From positions 8,004,501 to 8,068,500 of the forward strand of contig CANJKZ010000723.1 of NCBI GenBank assembly GCA_947471745.1: a stretch of DNA of 64,000 nucleotides, written 5' to 3'. Positions within the stretch are counted from its first letter, which is position 1. Every line of letters begins with the position of its first letter. The position numbers and the translations under genes were made by a program. The notes below the pieces were generated by a model, which saw only the letters and a list, made by a program, of their open reading frames with translations, searched no databases and was not told where the DNA came from. Source of the stretch: Closterium sp. Naga37s-1 (Eukaryota > Streptophyta > Zygnematophyceae > Desmidiales > Closteriaceae). Positions 1 to 11,340 of this stretch are shown here, piece by piece.

Positions 1-197
1 TAGGCAAAGTGGGGGAGAACAAGGGGTCACAAGACCAGTCAAGCAAAGCAGAGCAAGCTCAGGGTGGATCACAAAGTCACCACACAGTCCGAGCACAACG
101 ACAAGGCCACAAGGCCAGTTCACATGCAGGAGTACACATATATATATAGACCTAGACAAGCAAGAGCAGGTATATATATGTAACAGTACAAGCAAGG

Positions 198-3100
198 TCA
201 AGAAGAGAGCAAGTGAGGCAAGACAGGTACAAGACCCAGCTGGGTGCAGAAGCGCTGATGGTCACAAGGTGCAAGTGCCTTGGTGAACACATCAGCAGTG
301 TTGGCCTCAGAGGCCACGTAAGCAAGTCGCAACTGACCACGCTGCTGCAGCTCACGAGCAAGAAAGTAACGGAGAGCAATGTGCTTCGTTCTGTGCTCCA
401 AGCGCTGCTCTCGACACAAGGCCAGCATGGCCTTGTTGTCTACGTACAGCACTGGAGGAGAACGAGGCGGCTCTCCAAGGTCAGTCAGCAGGTAGGTGAG
501 CCAGCGAAGCTCCTGTGCAGCCATGGCCCCGGCGTAGATCTCAGCCTCACAACTGGAGCTGAGAACAGAGGACGAGCAAGTAGCCCGCCACAAGACAGAG
601 CCGGAACCAAGACTGAAGGTGTAACCCTGCGACGACCGCTGTGTAGCCTGGTCGTCTGCCCAAGAAGCGTCCGCGTGCCCAGTGAGGACCACTGGACTCC
701 GCCCTCCAAGCACTAGCCCCATGCCCGACGTACTGCACAAGTAGCGCAACACCCTCTTAGCTGCAGCCATGTGCTCTGGTCGGTGTCTCCCAGGAGCAAC
801 ATAGCGTGCAAGAATGCTAAGAGGGTATGCAAGGTCAGGTCGTGTGCAGGTCATCAGGTACATGAGGCAGCCAACAAGCTCTGGGTACGGGCCACTCGAC
901 TCTACGGACTCATCCGAAGGCAGAGCTGAGAGCGAGTGGCGAGTAGACAGAGGAGTGGCCTGAGGCGAGGAGTACGTGAAGCCGAAGCGCTGAAGGACCT
1001 GCTGCACCATGTGTGACTGAGTCAAGGTAATGGTGCGGCGTGCTCTGTCCCGAGTGATCTGCAAGCCAAGGTAGCTGCGCAGTTCACCCAGGTCTGTGCA
1101 CGTGTGTCTCTTCTGCAGCTCGGACTTCACGTAGGCTAGTCCAGCAATGTCAGCTGTGGCAAAGACCAAGTCGTCGACGTACACGAGGACGTAGAACGGC
1201 GGCAAAGAAGTGTCGGTGCGCAGAAACAACGACGGGTCAGCAGTAGAGGGAGCAAACCCAAGAGCCGCAAGCGTAGTCCTCAGTGTGTCGTGCCACTCAC
1301 GCGGTGCCTGGCGGAGACCGTAGACTGGCCGTCGGAGGCTCCACTGGGTGCCAGTAGGGAAAGTCCCAGTGAAGCCAGGTGGACGGCGCAGCCAGATCTC
1401 CTCGTGCAGGCTACCCTGCAAGAAAGCAGTGCTGAAGTCAAGAGAGTGGAGCTCGTAGTCGCGCTGAGCGGCTATGTGCAGCAGAACCCGAAGAGTGGTC
1501 ATCTTCGGGGTGGGAGAGAAGGTCTGAAAGTAGTCAACTCCCTGCCGCTGACTGAAGCCACGAGCGACGTACCGCACCTTGAAGACAGGTGGAGAGCCCG
1601 GCGGCCGCTTCACCCTGAAGATCCACATGCCACTGACGATGTTCGCCCCAGGAGGGGGAACCGCGTCAACGTAGGTGCCTGTGGACTTCCAGGACGCCAT
1701 CTCTGCATCCATAGCTACCTGCCACTGAGAGGAGTAGGGACCCTCTACGGCCTCCGCGTAAGAGCGCGGAGTCGGGATGTCTAGTGCATCCGGGTCTCCC
1801 TCAGGGGCAAGTAGTACGGACGCGAGATGAGGTGAAGCAGCAGCCAGACACCGGAACTCCTCCTGCCTGTCCTCAAGGACGTCCGTGCCAAGAGCACACT
1901 CACCCCCGACGGACGGAGGACAGACAGACGCAGACTCAGCAACAAGACCGGCAGCGTAGTCTAGACGACAGCGAGCAGCAAAGTCGACGAGCTCAGCAAC
2001 AAGTGCAGACGCAGCAGTGGACTCAAAAGAGGGGTCAGTGACGACAGTAGCAAGGAGACGTGTGACAGCAGGACTGGCAGCACGAAGAGAGTCCGACTCC
2101 GGGTCAGGAAGAGCAGGAAGAGAGGACTCAGGAGGAGAAGGCAAAGGGGCACGCAGAGGAGCAGTGGACGGACGCAGAGACATCCGGTGCGTGCCAGGGA
2201 CAGGAGGAGGACGCTGACGCGAACCACGACCACTAGTGCGAGCAGCACGGACAGGCGACGCAGGGCGAGACGCAGGCTCACGACGCTCAGCAAGACCTCC
2301 AGTAGGACCAGTGTAGGGAGAAGGAGCGGGCAGTGGGGAGGCCGGCTGTAACTGTAACTGTGACAGGACAGGCTGTGGACACTCTAAGGGAGGAGGAGGA
2401 CCAGTAGAAGGCGGGAGACCAAGAACCTGCTGAAGGAGCGGAACGAAGTACGGTCTAGGCCGCGCGGCGACTCCAGACACAGCAGGGACAGCACCAGTAC
2501 CCCCAGCGGGAGCACCAGCGCCAGCAGCACCTCCAGCTCCAGGACCTCCAGCAGCACCAGTAGCACCCCCAGCAGGACCGCCTCCAGGACCGACAGCAGT
2601 AGCCTCAGCGCCAACGCCCTCAGCAGCTCCAGCTCCAGCACCTCCGGGACCCGCGGCACCAGCACCCTCAGCAGCCGAAGAACCTCCAGCTCCAGCAGCA
2701 CGCCTCCAGCGCCGGGCAAACCACTCGCGCAGCTCCTGTGGAGAGAGGGGCTCCCGCCGAGGCGAAGCACCCGGAGAACCGCCAGGTCCCGCACCGCCAG
2801 ACGCAGCAAGGGGAGGTCCAGTGGCCGCAGGCTCCGCAGCTCCAGGCTCAGCACCTCCAGACGCAGCACCCCCTGGCTCAGCACCCCCAGTAGCAGTACC
2901 CCACGGCTCAGCACCCCCAGACTCCGCACCCCCAGGCTCAGCACCCCCAGTCGCAGCACCCCCAGGCTCAGCACTCCCAGACTCCGCACCCCCAGGCTCA
3001 GCACCCCCAGTCGCAGTACCCCCAGGCTCAGCACCCCCAGACTCAGCACCCCCAGGCTCAGCACCCGCAGCAGGACCAGAGTCACCAGCAACCTCGACCG

Positions 3101-5058
3101 GCTCGACTGCGTCTACCTGGGACACACCTGAAGGGGCAGGACCCTGAGGGGGAAGGGGGTCTACCGGGGGGGGACCTGGCACAAGGAAGTGCGGTGGCGG
3201 GGGGAGGGAAGGAGTGCGGTAGGGGAAGAGGCGGTAGAAGGGGACTGACTCGTCGAACGTGACGTCCTGGGAGGACAGAACACGACGAGAGGAGGGGTGG
3301 TAGAACTGCCACCCTGGAGCGTCAGGGGGGAAGCCGAGGAAGACACAGGGAGCAGCACGAGGGGACAGCTTGTCCGCAGACAAGTCGCGGACAAACGCCC
3401 GAGATCCCCAGACACGGAACGCAGACGCATCGCCGACCTTCCCCGTCCACAGCAGAGCTGGGGAGGTCTCCGGCCGGGAGACCCTGGGGTGAAGGTTGAT
3501 CTGATGCGCCGCGTACCGAACCGCAAACGGCCACAGAAAATGGGGGGCAGCCGCATGCATCATGGACGTACGAGCGACGTCCATGACCATGCCAATGCGG
3601 CGCTCAGCAATCCCATTTTGCTGTGGAGAGTCCGGAAGCGTAAAGGTCTGGCGGATGCCTCGTGCACGACAGTAGGCTCGCAGAAGGCCAGAGGAGAACT
3701 CTCCACCTCGGTCAGAGTGCAGACGCAGAACAGGAAAGTCCGAGCCGAAGCTCCTCCTGAGCTGGAGACGAGCTGCGCGGATCCAGTCGATCAACACCTC
3801 AGTGACATCACCCTTGCTGCGCAACTGGAAGACTGTGGTGTAACGCGAGTAGTCGTCAACCACCAGCAGGAAGTAGCGCTCGTGACCCTGCCCACGGACG
3901 CGGGCGGGGCCCCACACGTCCATGTGAAGCGTCTGCAGAGGAGCCACTGTCGGGGGAAACTGGGAGGAGTGAGGGGCAGCCCGGAGCCGCCCCTCGACAC
4001 AGGGGACACAAGAAGGTCCGGGTCCCGAAGGAAGGGGAGGGAGAGACCGGGGAAGACCAGAGACAAGGACACGGGAAGCCATGCCCCGAAGACGAAGCAA
4101 GGAGGGGTGGCCAAGACGGTGGTGCCACAGGAGAGTCTCGTGAGACAGGCGGCGACACGAGCAGGGGGCAGACTCAGGACCAGACCTGGACGCAGCAGCA
4201 AACACCTGACCCGACGCAGCTACCTGGCCAGACGCAGGGACAGGAGGAGACGCAGTGGTAAGTGTGTAGAGACTCGACCCTGGCCGACGCGAGAACGTGG
4301 CCAGGTGTCGGCCTGTGCGGGCATCCGAGCAGTGGGTCACCCGCTGACTCGCAGGAGTAAACTGGTGAACCCCCGCATCCTGCAGGTCAGCACCACTCAC
4401 CAAGTTCGTCGAGAACGAGGGGAGGTACAGACCAGACAAGGTGCCCGAGGGGGCAGCCGGACACGGGAGGACAGTGGAGAAGTGAGAGAGGACAGGACCC
4501 CCAGAGGGGTCAGCCAGGGAGACTGCAACCGGCCGGCCAAGCGGCGTGAGTGTGGTGCGGTCTCGAAAGAAGGAGCGAGAAGCCCCTGAGTCAAGTGTGA
4601 AGGTGAGGGAGGCCGAAGCCGACGCAGTACCTGAGAGCGCAGCCTCACCAGTACCTGAGAGTGCAGACGCACTGGCACCTAGAGCAGCAGCCGCAGAAGT
4701 ACCTGGCGCAGCAGTACCAATGCCCGGGTCGGGCGGGAAACACTGGTAACAGTCACCCTCCTCACTAATAGTCACAGCATACATGGCAGCAAGGATAGCA
4801 TCAAAGTCAAGATCAAAGACAGCTACGCCAGCCCTAGACAGCTCTCCCCAACGGGGAATCTCACTGGCCTCGGGGAACTGCTGACGCCAAGCGTCCGTCA
4901 GGCGGGCAAAGCAGCGCTGAGTGGGGTGCGCACCCCCACACTGCTCACCCGCTCGGTCACCGGAACGAAGGACGTAGGTGCACGGACCAAAACCCCCACC
5001 CCGCTGACGCTGCGTGTACCACTCACGGAGCTGCTGGGGCGGGGGGATGTCCCGCGAA

Positions 5059-5093
<35 letters not shown>

Positions 5094-5720
5094 ACGCTGG
5101 CCACCACCAGGGCCGCTACACTGCGGGGCACCACCCCGACCAGCTCCACCCCCTCCGCCACCGCTGCCTCCACCTCCACCACCACCGCTGCCTCCGCTCC
5201 CACCGCTGCCGCCACCACCGCCTCCTCCTCCGCTGCTGCCACCGCCACCACCGCCCCAGCCACCACTCCCACCGCCACCCCCACTCCCTCCTCCGCCTCC
5301 ACCGCCTCCTCCACCGCCCCCGCCAGTTCCACCCGCGCCCTTGCCCCCCTTGCCCCTGCCAGGGCGGCGTCTCCCGCTAGGGGCAGACGCCGCGCAGACC
5401 GACTCAAGACCAAGCAGGTCGGCAGCAGCAGCAGAGGCAACAGAGGGCAGCAGGGGGGAAGGAGAACACCCCTCAAAGATGGGGGTGCGAGGGTCACCAC
5501 GAGAGGCTCCTACAGCGACGATGCTCTTCTCCGCCGCCAGGAGGGACTTCTCGAGGAGGTCGACAGTGAGAGTGGTGGGACAGACCGAGAGGTAGTGGTC
5601 CCTGACTACGCGAAGGGAGTCAGGGAGGCGTGTGACTATGTAATAGAGAGTGATGTACATGGGGGGGGGGGTTCTTGGCGCAGAACTCAGCAGGAAGGGC
5701 GGCGCGGTAGCGAGTGTCAC
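198..5720 (-). CDS. Copia Gag(C-part)-Pol polyprotein, element A
   Basis: This frame encodes Gag C-part, aspartic protease, integrase, reverse transcriptase and RNase H for copying and inserting the element. Going down the minus strand: end of the Gag N-domain; Gly-rich tract (about 5345-5130); Gln run (about 5090-5060); a C-x13-C-x3-H-x4-C finger; protease motif LDSGAS near 4590; a GAG-pre-integrase HHRLGHPS; integrase D-D-E region (MDVWGP, HSDRGGEF, QNGIAERR); a 15-bp-repeat linker (about 3080-2790); reverse transcriptase with YVDD at about 1170-1181; RNase H and a C-terminus near HLLSS. No stop interrupts about 1830 codons. The listed right end is simply where the frame opens. Translation probably starts at 6132 in another frame, joining near the G11 tract. 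Confidence 0.93.
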
Positions 5721-6132
5721 TGGTGCGGAGGTGCGTAATGAGGTCAGCGACAGTGGGAAAGGCAGTAAGGTCAGGAAAGAGGTACGGTAGCATGAGGCGG
5801 CTCAGGGCAGCAGTGGCAGGGGAAGAGTAGCGCGCAACTACAGCGTCGTACAAGGTCTGAGCACTCTTGTACTGACTAAAGTGCGCGCGCTCAGTGGTAG
5901 GCAGGTGGCGACGCACAGCAAGACGTGCAGCAGCATCGCGGGTGGCCCACTGAGAGCGAACAGTGGGGTCAGCATCAGTAGCAGGGGCAGGAGAGGCGCC
6001 AGAGGTGAGGTCAAAGAGGGAAAGACCGTCCGCCCTATCGCACTGTAAGAACAGCTGCAGGTCGTCGACCCAGACCTCAAAGTCAATGGCTCGACCCTCA
6101 GCATCAAAAGCGAGGACACTAGGGGTAGCCAT
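5620..6132 (-). CDS. Gag N-terminal domain, element A
   Basis: An ATG at 6132 opens a frame starting MATPSVLAFDAEGRAIDF, the N-terminal part of a copia capsid protein, with VWVDDLQLFLQ and LYDAVVARYSSPAT motifs also found in copies D and F. It runs in frame to KNPPP at the G11 (C11 on the coding strand) tract at 5661-5671. There it continues out of frame for a few residues to a stop at 5620, while the matching Gag sequence resumes one frame over. Either the tract has an indel or assembly error, or +1 slippage joins the two. The start choice rests on an identical start in copy D (48054). Confidence 0.85.
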   Translation of the reverse strand: MATPSVLAFDAEGRAIDFEVWVDDLQLFLQCDRADGLSLFDLTSGASPAPATDADPTVRSQWATRDAAARLAVRRHLPTTERAHFSQYKSAQTLYDAVVARYSSPATAALSRLMLPYLFPDLTAFPTVADLITHLRTSDTRYRAALPAEFCAKNPPPHVHHSLLHSHTPP

Positions 6133-7132
6133 GACGACGACAGACGAGCAGTGCAAGCAGTAGGGGAAGGGCACGCAGTGACAGTGGGGCTGTGCTCACC
6201 GGACAGGGCAGGTCGGGCGGGTCGGCAGTAGGGCGGCTCGGCTGCTCAGCGGCTCGGCGGCAGGGCGGCTCGGCTGCTGGGCGGCTCGGCTGTTGGGCGG
6301 CTCGGCGGCAGTGCGGCTCGGCTCCCGGGCGGCTCGGCGGCAGGGCGGCTCGGCTCCCGGGTGGCTCGGCGGCAGGGCGGCTCGGCTCCCGGGCGGCTCG
6401 GCGGCAGGGCGGCTCGGCTCCCGGCGGTTCTGCTGCTAGGCGGCTCCCGCAGGTAGGGCGGCGGTAGGGCCGCAGGTAGGGCGGCGGGCGGGCCGCAGGT
6501 AGGGCGGCGGGCGGGCCGCATGTAGGGCGGCGGGCGGGCCGCAGGTAGGGTGGCGGGCGGGCCGCGACGTGAGGGCGGCGGGGCCGCTGTAGTGGGGCGG
6601 CGGGGCCGCTTAGCAGTGGGCGGCGGGGCCGCGTGAGCAGGGCGGCGGGGCCGCGTGAGCAGGGCGGCGGGGCCGCGAAGACGGGCGGCGGGGCCGCAGT
6701 GAGTGGCGGCGGGGCCGCAGCGAGAGATGGCGGCGGGGCCGCGAAGACGGGCGGCGGGGCCGCAACGAGAGAGGCGGCGGGGCCGCAGAAAAGGGCGGCG
6801 ACGGGCCGTAGGCGGCGCGAAGCCGCAGGTAAGGGCGGCGACGGGCCGGGGCGGCGCGAAGCCACGGGAAGGGCGGCGACGGGCCTGGGCGGCGCGAAGC
6901 CGCAGGTAGGGGCGGCGCGAAGCCGCCGGTGAGAGCGGCGCAAAGCCGCGGGTAAGGGCGGCGACGGGCCGGGAAAAGGGCGGCGCGCCGCAGCCGCTAG
7001 GGCGGCTCGACGCGACCGTAAGGGCGGCGCGACGGGCCGCTAGGTGCGACTCGACGGGCCGCTAAAAAAAAGGCAGGCGCGACTCGAGGCGCGCTTCGGT
7101 GGGCCCAAGGAACAGTCCCTAGGAGGGGACCT
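6133..7132 (-). repeat. GC-rich tandemly repetitive leader of element A
   Basis: About 1 kb between primer-binding site and Gag start is built from degenerate short repeats: GGCGGCTCGGC-type units at 6230-6430, GGCGGGCGGGCCGCAGGTA-type units at 6470-6560 and GGGCGGCGGGGCCGC-type units at 6590-6960. Frames are open on both strands only because stops are rare at this GC content. They encode Arg/Pro/Ala-rich repeats with no recognisable domain, so I call it an untranslated leader. Copies D and I have leaders of the same style. Confidence 0.75.
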
Positions 7133-7144
7133 GCTCTGATTCCA
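7133..7144 (-). other. tRNA primer-binding site, element A
   Basis: On the minus strand this reads TGGAATCAGAGC, one base from the classic plant copia site TGGTATCAGAGC complementary to the initiator-tRNA-Met 3' end. It lies directly inside the 5' LTR. Confidence 0.85.
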
Positions 7145-7279
7145 TGTGAGAATGAGAACGAGAATGAATGAACTATGAAATGAAGTGAGTACAAATAGGA
7201 AACCCTAATTGGGTTGTACCCCCTATGGGATACCCCACTATAGCCTACACAACAGCATAAGCTATATAATGTTCTGACA
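7145..7279 (-). repeat. 5' LTR of element A (135 bp)
   Basis: On the minus strand it begins TGTCAGAACATT and ends CATTCTCACA, giving TG...CA termini. It contains the family sequence GGCTATAGTGGGG and AGGGTTTCCTA seen in the LTRs of E, F and I. The length fits the 122-144 bp LTRs of the family. Confidence 0.85.
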
Positions 7280-7477
7280 GTAAAAGCGGGTGTAGAGCAA
7301 GTTGCGCTCCAGGGGATTGAGAGAATTTAAAAAATGGGGAGCGCGGTGCGAGGTTAGTCCACATGATTGAGCAAAATGTGAAACACGTCGCGTCGCGCAA
7401 TTATTTCCCCACTATGATTTAATCGAGAGCCCATAAATATAAAACCAGTGCTGCAACCTACCATCACACCTGGAAAG

Positions 7478-7758
7478 TGTAAGGATTTATAAATCCTTAC
7501 TGAGGCACTCGTTATCGAGGCCATCCCGAGGGTCACGCGACGAACCTGTCGTTCCTATTTCGTCGCACCGAACCACTCCCGAGTCGCCTCCGCACCAATC
7601 GCATCCATCACCGAGCCATCCTCGCCCAACCTCCCCGCCTTGCTAGGACTTCCCCTATTTAGGCCTCGTCACTTCCATTGTATCGGAATTCAGTAATTCA
7701 GTAATCAGTCATTCTCGTTATTCGTTTTACTGCGCACTCTGCAAGTTCATTCATAACA
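7478..7758 (+). repeat. 5' LTR of element B (281 bp)
   Basis: Starts TGTAAGG and ends CATAACA. The first 23 bases hold a perfect 11-bp-arm palindrome (7479-7500). A TATTTAGGC stretch near 7657-7665 could hold promoter elements, but none is certain. Confidence 0.93.
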
Positions 7759-7760
7759 CC

Positions 7761-7772
7761 TGGTATCAGAGC
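7761..7772 (+). other. tRNA primer-binding site, element B
   Basis: TGGTATCAGAGC, two bases inside the 5' LTR. It is the standard initiator-tRNA-Met primer site of plant LTR elements and fixes the element's strand as plus. Confidence 0.9.
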
Positions 7773-7798
7773 TACTTTCCTAGCCTACCCCGCTTTTA

Positions 7799-8815
7799 GT
7801 GTGTAATACCCCTCGGAGGGGGACGAGGAAGGATGTCCTGGGGTCCAGGAGTTGCCTAGGCCGGCCAAGAGAACGGGTTAGTTGCTCTTCGCGGCCATGG
7901 ATTTATCGTGCACTCCTCGGCACCGCCGGATCCTTGCCTCGAACGGTCGCGATCGACCGTGACCTCCCTCCCCCCGGGCAATGGACAGCTGGAGCTGTCG
8001 CGACGTTAAACGTGGGTTATTTCCGCTGCGTTCCGACGATTTCGGAGTTGATTTTCGTGTGGCAGCTGTCCTGCGTCGGCATCTGCACGAAGATTTCGGA
8101 GTCGTCGTCTGGTGCGGCAGTTGGTGTGGTTGTTCGTCAACGTGCGCGCGATATTTTCGGAGGCGCTACTGTGAAGAAAAGGGCAGCTCGAAGAACTCGC
8201 CAGGCGCAAATGGAGTTTTGCGTCAGAGGATCCCGACGGCTGGGAGAGATAGACGCTCAAGCCGCCCGAATTAAGCGGGGGTTGAGTTTCATCCCGTCCG
8301 ACCGGATAGTACGGCGCTTACCATACTGGCGGGCGAGTCGTCGACGATTTTCGGCAGAAGTGCTTGTGGACAGACGGGAACTTTGGACCCGCCGACACTT
8401 ACGGGCTGCAACAGACAACGACGTGGCTAAATCGCACTTAGTAGGAGTGGGGCGCAGGCACGAGGGCATATCGGGACTGAACACCCGAAAAATACTCGTT
8501 TGTTGCTGCGTGCCTGGAGTTGCTTGCCAGCTGTTCGACAGTTTCGAGATCGGTTTCCCCGTTCAAGGAAGCCGATTTCGGGGACAGCCGCAGCAGCCCA
8601 CGATTAAACGGTGTTCAAGGTGCTACCCCGACAATTTCGGAGTGTGGTGCAGGCCGCCGGGACACGCGAAAAGAGACTGCCCAACGGCTAAGCTGGGGTT
8701 GAAGAACGTCGTTGGAACCGGTGGAACCGATCTGCGGCCCTACTACGCCCGAACCTCACCATCCCCACCGATTACTGGTTCCGACTCATGCAGCCGACCT
8801 TATTCGGATGAATAA
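7799..8815 (+). pseudogene. Gag-like remnant of element B
   Basis: An open frame of 338 codons beginning 40 bases after the primer site (the frame opens with a GTG, not ATG). I recognise no domain in its first three quarters. Near its end, codons around 8623-8690 read CSRC, nine extra residues, then RPPGHAKRDC. Without the extra 27 bases this would be a perfect CX2CX4HX4C zinc knuckle like that of chromovirus C (13261-13302). I therefore read it as decayed or altered Gag. Its length and open state could also reflect GC-rich chance. Confidence 0.4.
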
Positions 8816-11327
8816 CGGGGGTGAACACGAGCCTACCCTGCGCTGGTTAAAAGCATCTGGTTTGGTGCCCGTTCGACAGCTGTACAGAAAAGACAAAAAA
8901 GGGAGTTGCGACACTGTTCTGCTCCGACAAAAGCGGGCTGGGTGAAACAGCACGCGAAAAAATCGGGCCGCCACATGACAACAATGGTGCAGTTCGCTGG
9001 TTTCTCCTGACCCGGGCGTCTACACGAGGTGACGGCGCAGCGGCGAAGCGGGACCGGGAGCTGTGGAGTTTAGTGGCGCGACGTTTGCGGTGGGCTGCAA
9101 AACGGTTGGGCGACAGTTCCTTTTAAATAAGGGTCCCCGACTCCGATAGTTTTTGCCCCTCCACCGTAGACGGGTTCGCGCGGGCAACACCGACTATACC
9201 CCACCCGACAAAAGCGGATGCTGGGTGAACGGCGGGAAGCGGAATTATCGGGGGGTGAAACGACCAAAAAAATTGTGAAGCTGCGGGTATTTCTTCGCTT
9301 CTTGGAGTGCGGTTGAGCCGTTGGGGGACTCGCCTGAAGGGCACTTATCGAAGTAGCCTGGCAAGAAACACAGCGGCAAGGAGACCTAGGACCCCCGGTG
9401 TTTAAACGCACACCTCGGGAAATTCTTCAGAAAAAAGGGAGCGTGGGAGCAGTCGTAGCTTCGGGAACTTATCGACCGGCGACGAGCGATGCGGTGAAAC
9501 ATCTGCAAAGCGCTGGTGGGAGAAACGTGGTATTTTGTTAAGCAGCATCGGCGGGAGCAGTTTCAACGACGAAGTCAACGGCGTTGATGCCACTAGGTTC
9601 CGTGAAATTCGGTCTCGGAATAGCCCAGGGCAGTCCCCGGTTCTCGATTGAACCCACATGCTGGGGTCGGGTAACCGACGGAAACTGATGGTGACCGGGT
9701 GGGCGGCTATAGTACGTCCGAGATTTTCGGAGGCGAACTGCAACTGCAACTGCGGATTTACGGGGTTTGATTCGAGCGACAATTTCGGAGTTTTTACGTG
9801 GGGACTTACTGGTTTTACGGCGAGGAGCGCCGACAATTTCGGAGGAGTTGCGGCGTTTTAGTTAAAAAGCGCGGCAATGAAGTGGGGCAACACCGCGAGA
9901 TTTACACGGACTTTCAAGGGGTACGAACGACTTACGACGAACTGAAGAAGGCGGTAGCAACAGTGGAGGGGGGGAGAGACAGCTGCATTTTTTCATGGGA
10001 AATTATACGCGCTGTCACAATTATGGCCGTATTATCACGTTTGGTCACAGGGTTATCACGTTTGGTCACTCGTTGAAACGCCCGCCAAAAAGTCGAAACT
10101 CTCAAATCTACTGTACAGATTCGGGTACTTTTATCTCGCGCGCGTTTTGTCTGTAGTGAAAAACGTGATGTGACTGTCGAAATATACTCGGTCCTTGTTA
10201 GGGACCGATGCAGTTTAATGCAGAGTCCACATTTTGCAGTATACACGATCAATAGCAGTTTCAATTATATAATCACTATTCTCTTTGTAATTGATACCTT
10301 GACATTATGTTTTGCACACGCAGTAATAAATAACCCAATTACACAATGTCATTTGCATATCAACCACCAGTCAATCTTGGATTTGAGTAGACATACGATA
10401 TGGTGAATTAAACAAGCTACAGGGAGGGAGGTATCAGAGGTAATTCTCCCTCTAGCGAGCGCTTGCCTGCAAGCTAACGTAAAGGGCAAGAGTTTACAGA
10501 GGCAAAAATCAAATGATATAATGTCACGGCCAGAGGATTCGGGACGGGACTTCCAACTCTACAAGCGACAAAACGCTCAACTCGCTCACGACAACTGCAT
10601 TCAATTCGACCACGTCAGGTGCTGCCAGCTGCAACTGCTGAAGATATTGCCTGATTTCCGGCGATGTGAAGACAAAAAAGTTCAGTTCGAGTACTCCATA
10701 TTTTCTGGTTAGGTTTCTGGTCTACATCTGATGGTTCGCCCTCGACGAATTTTGGGGCACGTAATACCCGGTTTTCGACATCGCTTCTCCACACCGACAC
10801 GTTTTCGCCTGGACTTCTACGCTCAACGGCTTTCTGAGTGGGACTTAACACCTGGTTTTGATGGAGTTTACTTCGGCACAGCTGCGGGAAACATTTTGGT
10901 GTGTTTTCTTGGAGGGGGGGAGAAAGTGCGCGGCACTGTTTCTTTCCTTGGCGTTTTCTCGGCTTTCTTCTTGACCTTTGTCAGGTTGCGTCAGCTCGAC
11001 GGACGATCGCGATTACACCGACAAGATCGACGGCTCCAGATTGATCGCGATTGAATTTCGCGTCAGTCTGTTCCCTCCAAAATCGCATCTGCCTCGACCG
11101 TCAGATGCGCACTTACTCGATCAACGGCCCACATTCCAACTTCTACTTCAATTTGGGTCAGTTCATCGTCGACCGTCAGATCGAAATTGGACTTCATCGA
11201 CGGCCTACATTCCAACCTTTTCAAAATATTGTCAAATGCATTTCAGCCGTCGGATTCAGCCGAAGAGGAGATCGACGGCATCCTTGCTAGTGTGGGGTCT
11301 GTTTTCAGTACAGGACTGCCTTATTTA

Positions 11328-11340
11328 GAAGGTGGGAGAG
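11328..11340 (+). other. Polypurine tract, element B
   Basis: GAAGGTGGGAGAG directly precedes the 3' LTR, the expected site for plus-strand priming. It has a single T. Confidence 0.75.

Larger units (their letters stand above)
1..7279 (-). mobile_element. Ty1/copia LTR retrotransposon A (3' LTR outside window)
   Basis: A minus-strand copia element. Its order is 5' LTR (7145-7279), primer-binding site (7133-7144), GC-rich leader, Gag, then one long protease-integrase-RT-RNase H frame ending at 198. The window begins inside the 3' untranslated part: the first bases match the sequence just inside the 3' LTR of copies E, F and I, so the 3' LTR lies to the left. It is the best preserved copia copy here, with only one frame break, at a G11 tract (5661-5671). 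The right target-site base run would be GTAAA at 7280-7284, but the left partner is not visible. Confidence 0.93.

Noticed and set aside
3297..4589. Long open frame on the plus strand opposite element A Pol
   Set aside because: It mirrors the GC-rich coding strand, encodes no recognisable domain, and similar antisense frames appear opposite every copia copy here.
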